The notes below the pieces were generated by a model. The model was given only the letters and a program-made list of their open reading frames with translations. It did no database searches and had not been told where the DNA came from. DNA of 28,806 nt. Source: Clostridia bacterium. GTDB lineage: Bacteria > Bacillota > Clostridia > Christensenellales > Borkfalkiaceae. Made by a program: the position numbers and the translations under genes. This document shows, piece by piece, positions 8,349-15,626 of the stretch (positions are counted from its first letter, which is position 1; the number at the start of each line of letters is the position of its first letter). The stretch covers positions 1 through 28,806 of the forward strand of contig CAAGME010000055.1 in NCBI GenBank assembly GCA_900770945.1, in the 5' to 3' direction.

Positions 8349-8451
8349 GCCGCTCGCGCGGCTTTTTTCTTTTAATGTTGATTTTGCGCGGCAAATGCCA
8401 CGCAAAATCCCCCATAGGGGATTAAAGTCGCTTAAAGGGCAAAATATGCCC
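8349..8451 (-). promoter_or_regulatory. structured 5' leader of the GH3 operon
   Basis: The 130-nt leader between the promoter at 8470-8498 and the ATG at 8330 contains four hairpins. In transcript order they are 8451-8437 (GGGCA, loop, TGCCC), 8423-8406 (AATCCCC/GGGGATT), 8409-8380 (GATTTTGCG/CGCAAAATC enclosing GGCA/TGCC) and 8362-8349 (GCCGC, GCGA loop, GCGGC) just before the ribosome site. The second and third share 8406-8409 and cannot both form completely. This is a plausible regulatory leader, but I match it to no known riboswitch. The interval 8331-8737 holds no gene. Confidence 0.55.
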
Positions 8452-8469
8452 CTCTGTTTTTTCGCTCTA

Positions 8470-8498
8470 ATTATACACCGATTTTTTTTAGTTGTAAA
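8470..8498 (-). promoter_or_regulatory. sigma-A promoter of the CBM/GH3 operon
   Basis: On the minus strand, -35 TTTACA (8498-8493), a 17-bp spacer and -10 TATAAT (8475-8470). Transcription should start near 8463, giving a leader of about 130 nt. Confidence 0.75.
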
Positions 8499-8563
8499 TT
8501 GCAAAAACTCTAAACTAACATTGCAAAAAAGAGAGAGTTTTTCGATTTTTAAGAAAAAAACGT

Positions 8564-8675
8564 AAGTTGAAAATTGAGACGTAAAGAAACCGTGTTCAAT
8601 ATATATAACGTATACGTATAGTGAAAGCAAGACGCCGACCTTAATTTTCAACTTTCCGTTTTCAATTTTCAACTT
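8564..8675. repeat. 112-bp element with 14-bp terminal inverted repeats
   Basis: AAGTTGAAAATTGA at 8564-8577 is the exact reverse complement of 8662-8675. The 84 bp between includes an extra AATTTTCAAC copy at 8643-8652. No coding potential. The shape is like a miniature inverted-repeat element, though the ends belong to the TTTCAAC-type motif found at other repeat borders here. Confidence 0.55.
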
Positions 8676-8694
8676 GTTATAGCTTGACAAGTTG
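8670..8694 (+). promoter_or_regulatory. operator-like dyad over the MATE promoter
   Basis: CAACTTGT (8670-8677) and ACAAGTTG (8687-8694) are perfect inverted half-sites separated by 9 bp. The right half covers the end of the -35 box. A repressor of MarR or TetR type is a plausible binder, but no regulator gene of either type is in the window. Confidence 0.45.
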
Positions 8695-8712
8695 TTTACG
8701 GTAGCGTATAAT
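8684..8712 (+). promoter_or_regulatory. consensus sigma-A promoter of the MATE gene
   Basis: -35 TTGACA (8684-8689), exactly 17 bp, -10 TATAAT (8707-8712): a perfect match to consensus. The start codon is 26 bp downstream, with AGAGG at 8726-8730. Confidence 0.9.
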
Positions 8713-8737
8713 TCGTCTATCAAAAAGAGGTAAAAAA

Positions 8738-10210
8738 ATGGACGGTAACAATACGCAAAAAAAGGGAGGGCTGTTTGCGCCGGTCGATCTGACGAAAGGC
8801 TCATGCTGGAAAACCATACTGCGGTTTTCGTTGCCCGTAATATTATCCTGCTTATTTCAGCAAATTTACACCATAAGCGACGCCGCCATCGTCGGGCAGA
8901 CGCTTTCGGGCGGGCAGGTTGCCGGCGTAAACGATTCGGCTCCGCTCGTGTTTATATTTTTGCAATTCGCGTTCGGCATATCGACGGGGTTTTCGGTTAT
9001 AACGTCCTGCACGGTCGGGTCCGACGACAAACAAGGAACGCGCAAGGCGTTCGCCGCGCAAACGCTTTTATGCCTTTACGTCACTATATTTTTAACCGCG
9101 CTTTCGATTGCGCTTTTAAAGCCGTTGCTTGCCGCGCTCAACGTGACGGAGAGCAATGCGGAAGTTTATAACGCGGCTTTCACGTACTGCCTCGTAATTT
9201 TTGCGGGAATAGGCGCGCAACTTTATTATAACTTTATTTGTTCGTTTCTGCGCTCGCTCGGCGATTCCGTTACGCCGCTCGTTTTCCTTGTTTTTTCAAC
9301 GATTTTAAACGTCGGGCTTGACATACTTTTTATAACGACGTTTAATTGGGGCGTGTTCGGCGCGGCGATCGCAACCGTTATAGCGCAACTTTTGAGCGCG
9401 GCGGGCAGCTTTGTTTACGCGCTTATCCGCTACCCCGATATTCGCCCGAAAAAGGGAGATTTTAAGCTTACTTTTTCGGAAGCGAAGCGACACTTAACAC
9501 AAGGCGTGCCGTTAGGGCTACAATTTTCCGTGCTTTCGATAGGGCTGATCGTAATGCAAAGCGGAGTCGTTAAATTCGACACAACGGACGGCGTTATCGT
9601 TTCGTCCTCGGCGCAAAACGGTTACGGCGCGGCGTGCAAGCTTTTAAACGTTTTATGCACGCCCGTGAACGCGCTCGGCATTGCAATGACTTCCTTTACC
9701 GCTCAAAACCTCGGCGCAAGCGATTACGAACGAATAAAAAAAGGCACGCTGCAATCGCTTGTTATGATGGTTATTCTATCGGCATTATGCTCGGCAATCG
9801 CGTTTTTATGCACGATTAACGAGGCTTATCTGAGGCTGTTTTTGTCGGCGGATAAAATTAACGCCGATACGATAAAGTTCGGGAACACTTACCTACTTGT
9901 GGCGTTTACAACTTTCGTGCTTGTCGGAATAATATTCGTAGTGAGAAATTGCGTGCAAGGCATAGAACAGCCGAAGTTCGTACTCGGCGCGGGCGCGGCG
10001 GAGCTTGTGGCGAGGGTTCTCGTCTGTCTTATTCTCCCGCCCCTTTTTGCCGGGGGAGCCGTTTCCGCAGCCTCGCCCATTGCCGCATACGTTGCGCTTT
10101 GCGCGGCTGACCCGTGCGCATGGATTGCTTCCGACCTTGTTTTATCCGTTCCGTTTTTCAAAAACATTATGAAAAAGGATTACGGATATTTAAAGGGCAA
10201 AACCTTTTAA
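8738..10210 (+). CDS. MATE family multidrug/Na+ antiporter
   Basis: 490-residue polytopic membrane protein of the multidrug and toxic compound extrusion family, exporting cationic or other small molecules with an ion gradient. The N-terminal segment with FSLPVILSCLFQQIYTISDAAIVGQ is the typical first helix and loop of MATE proteins, and about 12 hydrophobic segments follow in two similar halves, which is the usual length and topology. The ATG is placed by AGAGG 7 nt upstream. It stands alone on the plus strand with its own strong promoter and a hairpin terminator after the stop. The operator-like dyad over the -35 suggests repression. The substrate cannot be told from the sequence. Confidence 0.93.
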   Translation: MDGNNTQKKGGLFAPVDLTKGSCWKTILRFSLPVILSCLFQQIYTISDAAIVGQTLSGGQVAGVNDSAPLVFIFLQFAFGISTGFSVITSCTVGSDDKQGTRKAFAAQTLLCLYVTIFLTALSIALLKPLLAALNVTESNAEVYNAAFTYCLVIFAGIGAQLYYNFICSFLRSLGDSVTPLVFLVFSTILNVGLDILFITTFNWGVFGAAIATVIAQLLSAAGSFVYALIRYPDIRPKKGDFKLTFSEAKRHLTQGVPLGLQFSVLSIGLIVMQSGVVKFDTTDGVIVSSSAQNGYGAACKLLNVLCTPVNALGIAMTSFTAQNLGASDYERIKKGTLQSLVMMVILSALCSAIAFLCTINEAYLRLFLSADKINADTIKFGNTYLLVAFTTFVLVGIIFVVRNCVQGIEQPKFVLGAGAAELVARVLVCLILPPLFAGGAVSAASPIAAYVALCAADPCAWIASDLVLSVPFFKNIMKKDYGYLKGKTF

Positions 10211-10225
10211 TAATGGTTTTTAGCA

Positions 10226-10267
10226 TAAAAAAATCCCCTCTTCCTTAGAAAAAAGGAAGAGGGATTT
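10226..10267. terminator. bidirectional terminator
   Basis: CCCTCTTCC (10236-10244) pairs with GGAAGAGGG (10255-10263), flanked by an A-run on the left and ATTTTT on the right, so it works in both directions. It separates the convergent MATE and transglutaminase lipoprotein genes. Confidence 0.85.
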
Positions 10268-10321
10268 TTGTGTGTTATTATTATCGGATTTTAGCGATAA
10301 TCGACTTATAGAGGGATATTT

Positions 10322-13300
10322 TTAAAAGAAGAGAAGAACGGAGCCGTTTGAGAGCGAGCAGGTTCGCGGCTGAGAAAGAAGCGAAAAACACGAGCTTTGG
10401 GCGATGAGCGTATTTAAGTTTGCGCCCGGGGCTACTTTAAGTTCTACCGTCGTGCCGCCGCGGGATTTGACGGACTTAATGAGCGAATCGAATTCGTTTT
10501 TGTTTGAAACAAGGTGTTTTACTCCGTTAAGTTCGAGCGAAAAATAGTCGTTGGCGTTGAAAGCCACGTCGCCGCTGAAGCGTTTTTCTTTTGCGGCGTT
10601 GCCGCATTCGATATGCGCGGTTTCGTAAAGCTTCGCCTCGTCGATGAACAGATATGCGTTTGTGACGTAATACTCGCTGTTCACTTTCGCGCGCGACCAC
10701 GTTGCGTCCAAGCCGTAAGTTAAGCCGTTAATTTCGACTTTGTTCCACGCATGCCCGCCGCCGTTGCCTAACCCGGCGACTTCGGTTGCGGGGATACCTT
10801 CCATCAGACACATAAGCCTTACAGCCCCGGCAATACCGTCGCAAACGGCTGTTTTGTCGACAAGCGCGCCGTAAGTGGTGAACGCGCGATACACCGTCGT
10901 ATCGGTCGTATTAGCCATGTTCGCAACGACGTCGTCATAAGTGACGTTTAACGCGAGATAGCTGTAAATTGCCGCCACCTTTTCGAAGTCGTTCATATTG
11001 TCGTCGATAATTTCGGTGAGAATTTTTCGCGCGGAATTATACACGGTCTGAGCGTCTTGGGAAGTAAACGTGGACGGTTTGACGCCGTAAGGGAGATTTT
11101 CAAGCTCGTAAATCGAGCGGATTTCCTGCGATAAAGCAAAGTCGTCCATTTTAAGAGGACTGTCGCTTGTACGGGTGGACGGCGTAAGCAATTTTTGAGA
11201 ATCGCTGACGGGTACTTTTTGTTGAGTGGAAGTTTTTGAGTTTGGCACGGAGTTGTGCTTTTTTATGGTGAGAGAAATTGTCGGTACGCTCGACGAGCTT
11301 ACGTTATTATAACTATACGTCGGCGAATAAGGTATGCCTATCGAAGTCATTGCCTCGGGAACGGCTTTTTCGTCTATCCATTTGCCCGAAAAGGCAAACT
11401 TCAGGCTGGTGGAAAGCGAAGTATCGTTGGGGGCTAAAACGTAAGCGACGTATTCGCAAATGATTTTAAGCTCCTCGAAGCTTTCCGCAACAAAGTCGTG
11501 ACTTACGCCGCCGTAAACGAAAGATTTTTCGTAATAATCCCTTGTCAAAAGCGTGTAGCCGTTTTTGGAAACGGTTGCGGAATCGGACTCGTTATCGGTT
11601 GCTCGGACGGTGAGAGTGTGGGCGCGGGACTTGTCGTAAGCGTACTTGGAAAACTTAAAGCCGCTCTCTATATCCTTATACGCCGAGCCGTCGAGAGAAT
11701 ATTCATAAGTTTTTTGCTTGTCGCTATCGAACGTGACGGTGACTTCGGGGTAATTCGTATCGTAATCGATTTTTAAGTTTTTGACCGAAGAATTGCTTGT
11801 AACGGCGACGATGAAGTATTCGCCCGCTACGTTTTCCGCCGACGAATAATAGAAGGGATAAACGCCGTCTTTTAAGGAAGCAAGATAGTCGGATTTAAGA
11901 TACGCCGAAAGCGACGCCGTGCCCTTTTCGTAATCGTTTTCCATAAGCCCGTTGCCGGCGATAAAACCGACGTTCGTGAGCGGAAGCGCAAGGTTTTTCG
12001 GCGCGGACTTATCGAAAGACAGCTGAGTCGCGGGGGAATATTCCGCAACGAATTCAAGCTCTTCGTCCGGCATATAAAAGGAAATCGACGAGCTGTAAGA
12101 GTAAAATTCGCCGTTTTTGAGCCAATGTTTGAACGCGCCGCCCTCGATTGCGGGTACGCTCATCGTTATCCTGTCGGCGTACACGGCTTTTTTGCCGCTT
12201 TCAACGTTGCAATCGACGCTTGCGGAAGAATTCTTAACCGAATAAGTGAGCGCGTACTCGCGGTCGGAATGCCATTTTGCATACAGCGTCAGGTTTTTTG
12301 CGGGCATGTCGGCGAAAACGTGCGGAACGGTTAAGTCCTCGTCCTCGTACCAGCCGATAAAGTCGCAATATTTTCTCGTAGGGGGTTCGGGCGCGGTTGT
12401 TTTTGCGCCGAATTCGTACTTTGCGCTTACTATTTCGCTTCCGCCGTTAGTTTCAAAGGTTATCGCGTAAGTATTGATTTTAAAGTGCGGCGTAAGCTCG
12501 ATGTCGCCGTAAGTGCCTTTTTTGATTACGAGCGGATTTTTCGGCGACGAAAGCCCCGCGTAGGTGTAGCCCGTAAAGGTATAACCCTCTTTTTCGACTT
12601 TCGGGACGACTACTTCCTCTTCAATCGTGTAACTAATCGGCGTAAAATCGGGTATCGACGGGCAGGTTATAACATAAGAAACAATCTTCCATTCCGCCGT
12701 CAGCGTGGTGACGTTTCGATTTGCCGTAAGCGGAAATTTTGCTTCGCTGCCGTCTTCTTTCACCCAGCGGACGAACTCGTAACCATGCTTTATCGGCTCT
12801 GCCGGCATAGAAGCGAAAACGCCGGTTTTGTTTGTCTGCCCCTCTACGTCCGAGCCGCCTTTTGTTTTGAAATTAAGATAAAAGCTGTCATTTTCGCCCC
12901 AGCAAGCGACAAAATTAAGGTTGCCCGTGGTGCCTTGTTCGACCGTGTAATCTACTTGCGGATAGGCGTTAAGCTCCGAAGTCCAGCCGATGAAAACCGA
13001 GCCGGGCTTTTTAGGGTCGGGAATAGAAAAAGTATCGTCTACGGTGTAGCTTTCTTTGCCCTTTTCGCCCGAGCCGCCGTTAAAATCATATGTAACGGTA
13101 TAGCCGACGGACGTGAAAAACGCGTAAAAATCGTTTACGTCGTCATATTCTATATCGGGCTGCTCGCTCCTGTCCTTGCCGGCGTAATAGACGATTTCGT
13201 CGTCCTTTTCGTTTTTGTAGCCGCTAAAAACATAGCCGGCTTCGGCTTCGACAATCGGGTAGTTGAGATACGAAGCCGAGCGCACGGTTTGAGTTTTTAT

Positions 13301-13441
13301 TATCGCGCCGCCCTTTTCGGCGTGGAAGTTCACGGTAAAACGCGGAATCTTAAACGCCGAGCAAGATACAAACGTCAAGCTCGCAAAGGCGGTAATAATT
13401 ACAATAAGTAGGGCTATAAGTCGATTATTTCTATTTTTCAT
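10322..13441 (-). CDS. lipoprotein with InlB-type repeats and transglutaminase-like domain
   Basis: 1039-residue surface lipoprotein. The signal peptide ends in FVSC (Cys27 the likely lipid site). Residues about 32-490 carry roughly six Listeria/Bacteroides InlB B-type repeats, with recurring (x)GGS, GYxFxxW and LxAxW elements. Residues about 780-920 form a transglutaminase-like peptidase domain with a complete triad: Cys867 (AVCDG), His897 (GGHAWN) and Asp912 (LDATW). Proteins of this kind are thought to cleave or cross-link peptides in the wall. I take the ATG at 13441, directly before the MKNRNN signal sequence and behind GGTGA; an upstream in-frame start at 13546 would lie within the preceding gene and destroy the signal peptide. 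It begins 13 bp after the DeoC-like gene, so the two are probably co-transcribed. Confidence 0.85.
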   Translation of the reverse strand: MKNRNNRLIALLIVIITAFASLTFVSCSAFKIPRFTVNFHAEKGGAIIKTQTVRSASYLNYPIVEAEAGYVFSGYKNEKDDEIVYYAGKDRSEQPDIEYDDVNDFYAFFTSVGYTVTYDFNGGSGEKGKESYTVDDTFSIPDPKKPGSVFIGWTSELNAYPQVDYTVEQGTTGNLNFVACWGENDSFYLNFKTKGGSDVEGQTNKTGVFASMPAEPIKHGYEFVRWVKEDGSEAKFPLTANRNVTTLTAEWKIVSYVITCPSIPDFTPISYTIEEEVVVPKVEKEGYTFTGYTYAGLSSPKNPLVIKKGTYGDIELTPHFKINTYAITFETNGGSEIVSAKYEFGAKTTAPEPPTRKYCDFIGWYEDEDLTVPHVFADMPAKNLTLYAKWHSDREYALTYSVKNSSASVDCNVESGKKAVYADRITMSVPAIEGGAFKHWLKNGEFYSYSSSISFYMPDEELEFVAEYSPATQLSFDKSAPKNLALPLTNVGFIAGNGLMENDYEKGTASLSAYLKSDYLASLKDGVYPFYYSSAENVAGEYFIVAVTSNSSVKNLKIDYDTNYPEVTVTFDSDKQKTYEYSLDGSAYKDIESGFKFSKYAYDKSRAHTLTVRATDNESDSATVSKNGYTLLTRDYYEKSFVYGGVSHDFVAESFEELKIICEYVAYVLAPNDTSLSTSLKFAFSGKWIDEKAVPEAMTSIGIPYSPTYSYNNVSSSSVPTISLTIKKHNSVPNSKTSTQQKVPVSDSQKLLTPSTRTSDSPLKMDDFALSQEIRSIYELENLPYGVKPSTFTSQDAQTVYNSARKILTEIIDDNMNDFEKVAAIYSYLALNVTYDDVVANMANTTDTTVYRAFTTYGALVDKTAVCDGIAGAVRLMCLMEGIPATEVAGLGNGGGHAWNKVEINGLTYGLDATWSRAKVNSEYYVTNAYLFIDEAKLYETAHIECGNAAKEKRFSGDVAFNANDYFSLELNGVKHLVSNKNEFDSLIKSVKSRGGTTVELKVAPGANLNTLIAQSSCFSLLSQPRTCSLSNGSVLLFF

Positions 13442-13454
13442 ATATTCACCGTTA

Positions 13455-14786
13455 TCAACTTTTTTTAACGTCGGCATCGGCGTATTCCTTGCCGGCAAGC
13501 AAAATTCTAAGTTCCTTGACCGCTTCGAGCGCGGCGGGCGACGCAACGTATTCCGCTCCGTACGAAAACGCCTTGACGAGCGTTTGAGCCGTGAGAGAAT
13601 TTACACAAGCGATATACGAAAGCTTGCCTTTCGCCGCGGCGGCGATGTTTTCTTCCGAATACGCGTCGGAAACAACCTTTCTCGTTCCCGATGAAGATTT
13701 GACGGCTTTAACCCCCGCCGCCGAAAGGGAGTTTATTATTTCCGAAAGTTCTCTGTCCGTGTACGAAGAAGCTTCGATAATGACGGTCAAAGGCTTCTTT
13801 TTTGCGGCTTTGACGAGTTTTGCGTATTCTTTTTGCAAAAGTCTGTCTTTTTTGCCTCGTTCGGCTGTGGGGTCAAAGGGGATTTCTATGCCGTCCGCAG
13901 CGGTACGCGCGGCTTTTTTAACGGCGTAAAGCCTGACGGCAAAGCTGTCGGAGCCGAAAGGAAAGCAAACGGCTACGTTTACTTTTATTTTCTTTTCGGC
14001 GGCGGCAAGCGACGCTTCGAGACGGTTGGGAAGTACCGTGACGAAGTTGAGTTTGAGCGAGACGGCTTTTTTCACCCTTGTCACCGTTTCTTCCGCGCTT
14101 ATATACGGGTCGCAGACGGATAAGGCTACGCGCGCGGCAAACTTGTCGGCTTTATATATTTTAAATTCCGTTTCCAAGCTTTCTTTGCTCATGCCGAAAA
14201 GCTTTGCGGTGTCTTCTATGTCAAGCCCGAACTCTTGCTCGCGCTCGGCTTTTTCCTCCGCGCTTTCGTAAGCTTCGTCAAGGTTCGGCGTTGATTTTTC
14301 GCTCTGCTCCTTGCGGTTTTCCGCCGTCTCTTCCGAGATTTCTTTGTTATTTTCGACTTCCTTCTCTTCTTCGGGTTGAACTTCTTCTGCCTTCCGCTCG
14401 CCTTCTTCGGCTTGACGAAGCGATTCTTCCGCGGAAAAACCCGCTAATTCTTCTGTTTCGCTTTCGCTTGCGACTTCTTCCGCCGTATCTTTTGTGACTT
14501 GCTCGCAATTTTCGGCGGTTTCGATATCGACAAATCCGCTTTTTCCGCCTAAAAGTATCGGGGAATCGTCATGGAGTTTTGCTTCCTCTTCGCCCGCTTC
14601 CTCTTCAATCGATTCTGTTTTTTCGGCGGTTTCTTGCTTTTTATCCCCCTCATCGACTACAAAATCGGCAGATTGAGCGGACGGAGCGGAATTTTCTTCC
14701 GCCTCTCTTACGGTTGCGGTTTGCTCCGCGCCGGCTTCTTCGTCGATTTTTTTCTTTTCAAACAATTTTTTTAAACCTTCAAACAT
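13455..14786 (-). CDS. acidic protein with degenerate DeoC-like aldolase domain
   Basis: 443 residues in two parts. Residues 1-16 are basic (MFEGLKKLFEKKK), 17-185 are Glu/Ala/Ser-rich low complexity, without signal peptide or membrane helix. Residues about 215-435 resemble deoxyribose-phosphate aldolase: KVNVAVCFPFG matches the strand before the phosphate-binding region, then DGIEIPFD, LTVIIE, VKSSSG and ACVNSLTAQ...GAEYVASP. Compared with known DERA chemistry, the Schiff-base Lys of the LKVIxE motif is Thr here and the catalytic Asp of EVD is Pro; only the Lys of VKTSTG remains. So aldolase activity is unlikely and a structural or regulatory role is inferred. Start chosen by AAGAGGAAAAATT before ATG. 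First gene before the transglutaminase lipoprotein. Confidence 0.7.
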   Translation of the reverse strand: MFEGLKKLFEKKKIDEEAGAEQTATVREAEENSAPSAQSADFVVDEGDKKQETAEKTESIEEEAGEEEAKLHDDSPILLGGKSGFVDIETAENCEQVTKDTAEEVASESETEELAGFSAEESLRQAEEGERKAEEVQPEEEKEVENNKEISEETAENRKEQSEKSTPNLDEAYESAEEKAEREQEFGLDIEDTAKLFGMSKESLETEFKIYKADKFAARVALSVCDPYISAEETVTRVKKAVSLKLNFVTVLPNRLEASLAAAEKKIKVNVAVCFPFGSDSFAVRLYAVKKAARTAADGIEIPFDPTAERGKKDRLLQKEYAKLVKAAKKKPLTVIIEASSYTDRELSEIINSLSAAGVKAVKSSSGTRKVVSDAYSEENIAAAAKGKLSYIACVNSLTAQTLVKAFSYGAEYVASPAALEAVKELRILLAGKEYADADVKKS

Positions 14787-14895
14787 AATTTTTCCTCTTA
14801 CTATTAAAGTTTTGACAAAATTAAGCTAAAAATTACCCGTTAAGACAGGTTATTTACTTTTTTATTATATACAATATACTTAAAATACAATTAGA

Positions 14896-14920
14896 GATTG
14901 CATAGATAAGGAATGCAATC
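14896..14920 (+). promoter_or_regulatory. stem-loop before the ribosome site of the 82-aa gene
   Basis: GATTGCAT (14896-14903) pairs perfectly with ATGCAATC (14913-14920) around a 9-nt loop. AAGGGG starts 4 nt later and the ATG is at 14938. It may set ribosome access or be a dyad operator in the divergent intergenic region. Confidence 0.45.
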
Positions 14921-14937
14921 CATAAGGGGCAATTATT

Positions 14938-15186
14938 ATGGAAAATTTTTTATTCGGTCTGTTTTCGTGCGTCACGCTGTTTGCTTTTTCGTTTCTTTTA
15001 GCCGTTATCATAAACAAGTTTATTCCGTTAAAGAAAAAGAAGCAGCAAAAGAAAAGCGAGGACGTTTATTATATCGCCGGCGTGGGTGAAATGCCCAAGC
15101 GCAAGCAAAAAAACGGCGTGGCGATACGCGGAGAACTGCTCGGCAAGAGCGCGTTTAAAAAAATATTGAAAGACAAAAATCAATAA
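14938..15186 (+). CDS. small single-pass membrane protein
   Basis: 82 residues, unknown family. One hydrophobic segment (about 4-27) is followed by a very basic stretch (LKKKKQQKKS) and a soluble tail containing YYIAGVGEMPKRK. The basic flank after the helix suggests N-out, C-in topology. A good AAGGGG site sits 8 nt before the ATG. It is divergent from the DeoC-like gene across a 151-bp gap and convergent with rsfS, so it is transcribed alone. Confidence 0.7.
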   Translation: MENFLFGLFSCVTLFAFSFLLAVIINKFIPLKKKKQQKKSEDVYYIAGVGEMPKRKQKNGVAIRGELLGKSAFKKILKDKNQ

Positions 15187-15226
15187 AAGGTTTTAATGAG
15201 TGATAAGGAATTAAAGTCCTAAGATT

Positions 15227-15604
15227 TTATTCGCTCTTTTTTTCTTCCGAAGCAGGTTGTTCTTCCTCGTCGACGAATTTTTCGCCGTCGCCCCAGATGC
15301 GTTCGAGGTGGTAAAACAGCCTTTGTTCGTCGTTAAAAATGTGAACGATGATATCGCCCGCGTCGATTACAGCCCATCTGCCCTCGGCAATGCCCTCGGT
15401 GCGGCGTACTTCGCCGCCGTTTTTCTCGACAAACTCTTCGACGTATTCGGAAAGAGCTTTTACCTGTGTGGAGCTTCTCGCGCTCGCGATAACAAAGTAA
15501 TCGGCTATAATCGTTTTGTCGGCGACGTAAATTTTAACGATATCGTTCGCCTTTTTTTCGCTTAAAAATTTGCAAATCATATCTGCGGTAAGTAAAGTTT
15601 CCAT
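15227..15604 (-). CDS. rsfS: ribosomal silencing factor RsfS
   Basis: 125-residue member of the RsfS/Iojap family, which binds ribosomal protein uL14 on the large subunit and blocks joining of the small subunit when nutrients are low. The family core is clear: DKTIIADYFVIASARSSTQ, EGIAEGRWAVIDAGDIIVHIF and YHLERIWGD. An acidic C-terminal tail (EEEQPASEEKKSE) extends beyond the usual core. AAAAAGGAAA precedes the ATG, 22 bp after the nadD-yqeK stop; nadD, yqeK and rsfS adjacency is standard in Bacillota and the two genes should share the promoter at 16746-16774. Confidence 0.95.
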   Translation of the reverse strand: METLLTADMICKFLSEKKANDIVKIYVADKTIIADYFVIASARSSTQVKALSEYVEEFVEKNGGEVRRTEGIAEGRWAVIDAGDIIVHIFNDEQRLFYHLERIWGDGEKFVDEEEQPASEEKKSE

Positions 15605-15626
15605 GTTTGTTTCCTTTTTATAATAT

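Noticed and set aside
8349..8380. Plus-strand intrinsic terminator (GC stem followed by TTTTTTCTTTT)
   Set aside because: It looks like one, but no plus-strand gene lies upstream; in the minus-strand leader it is better read as a hairpin before the ribosome site.
8331..8804. Extra 158 N-terminal codons for the CBM-repeat protein
   Set aside because: They would cross the leader, the promoter and a TTGAAAATTGA repeat; AAGGAAG and a membrane helix directly follow the ATG at 8330.
13442..13546. Longer N-terminus of the transglutaminase lipoprotein
   Set aside because: It overlaps the end of the preceding gene and would bury the signal peptide.
14812..14868. TTGACA at 14812 as a promoter for the 82-aa gene
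   Set aside because: No acceptable -10 lies 16-18 bp downstream.
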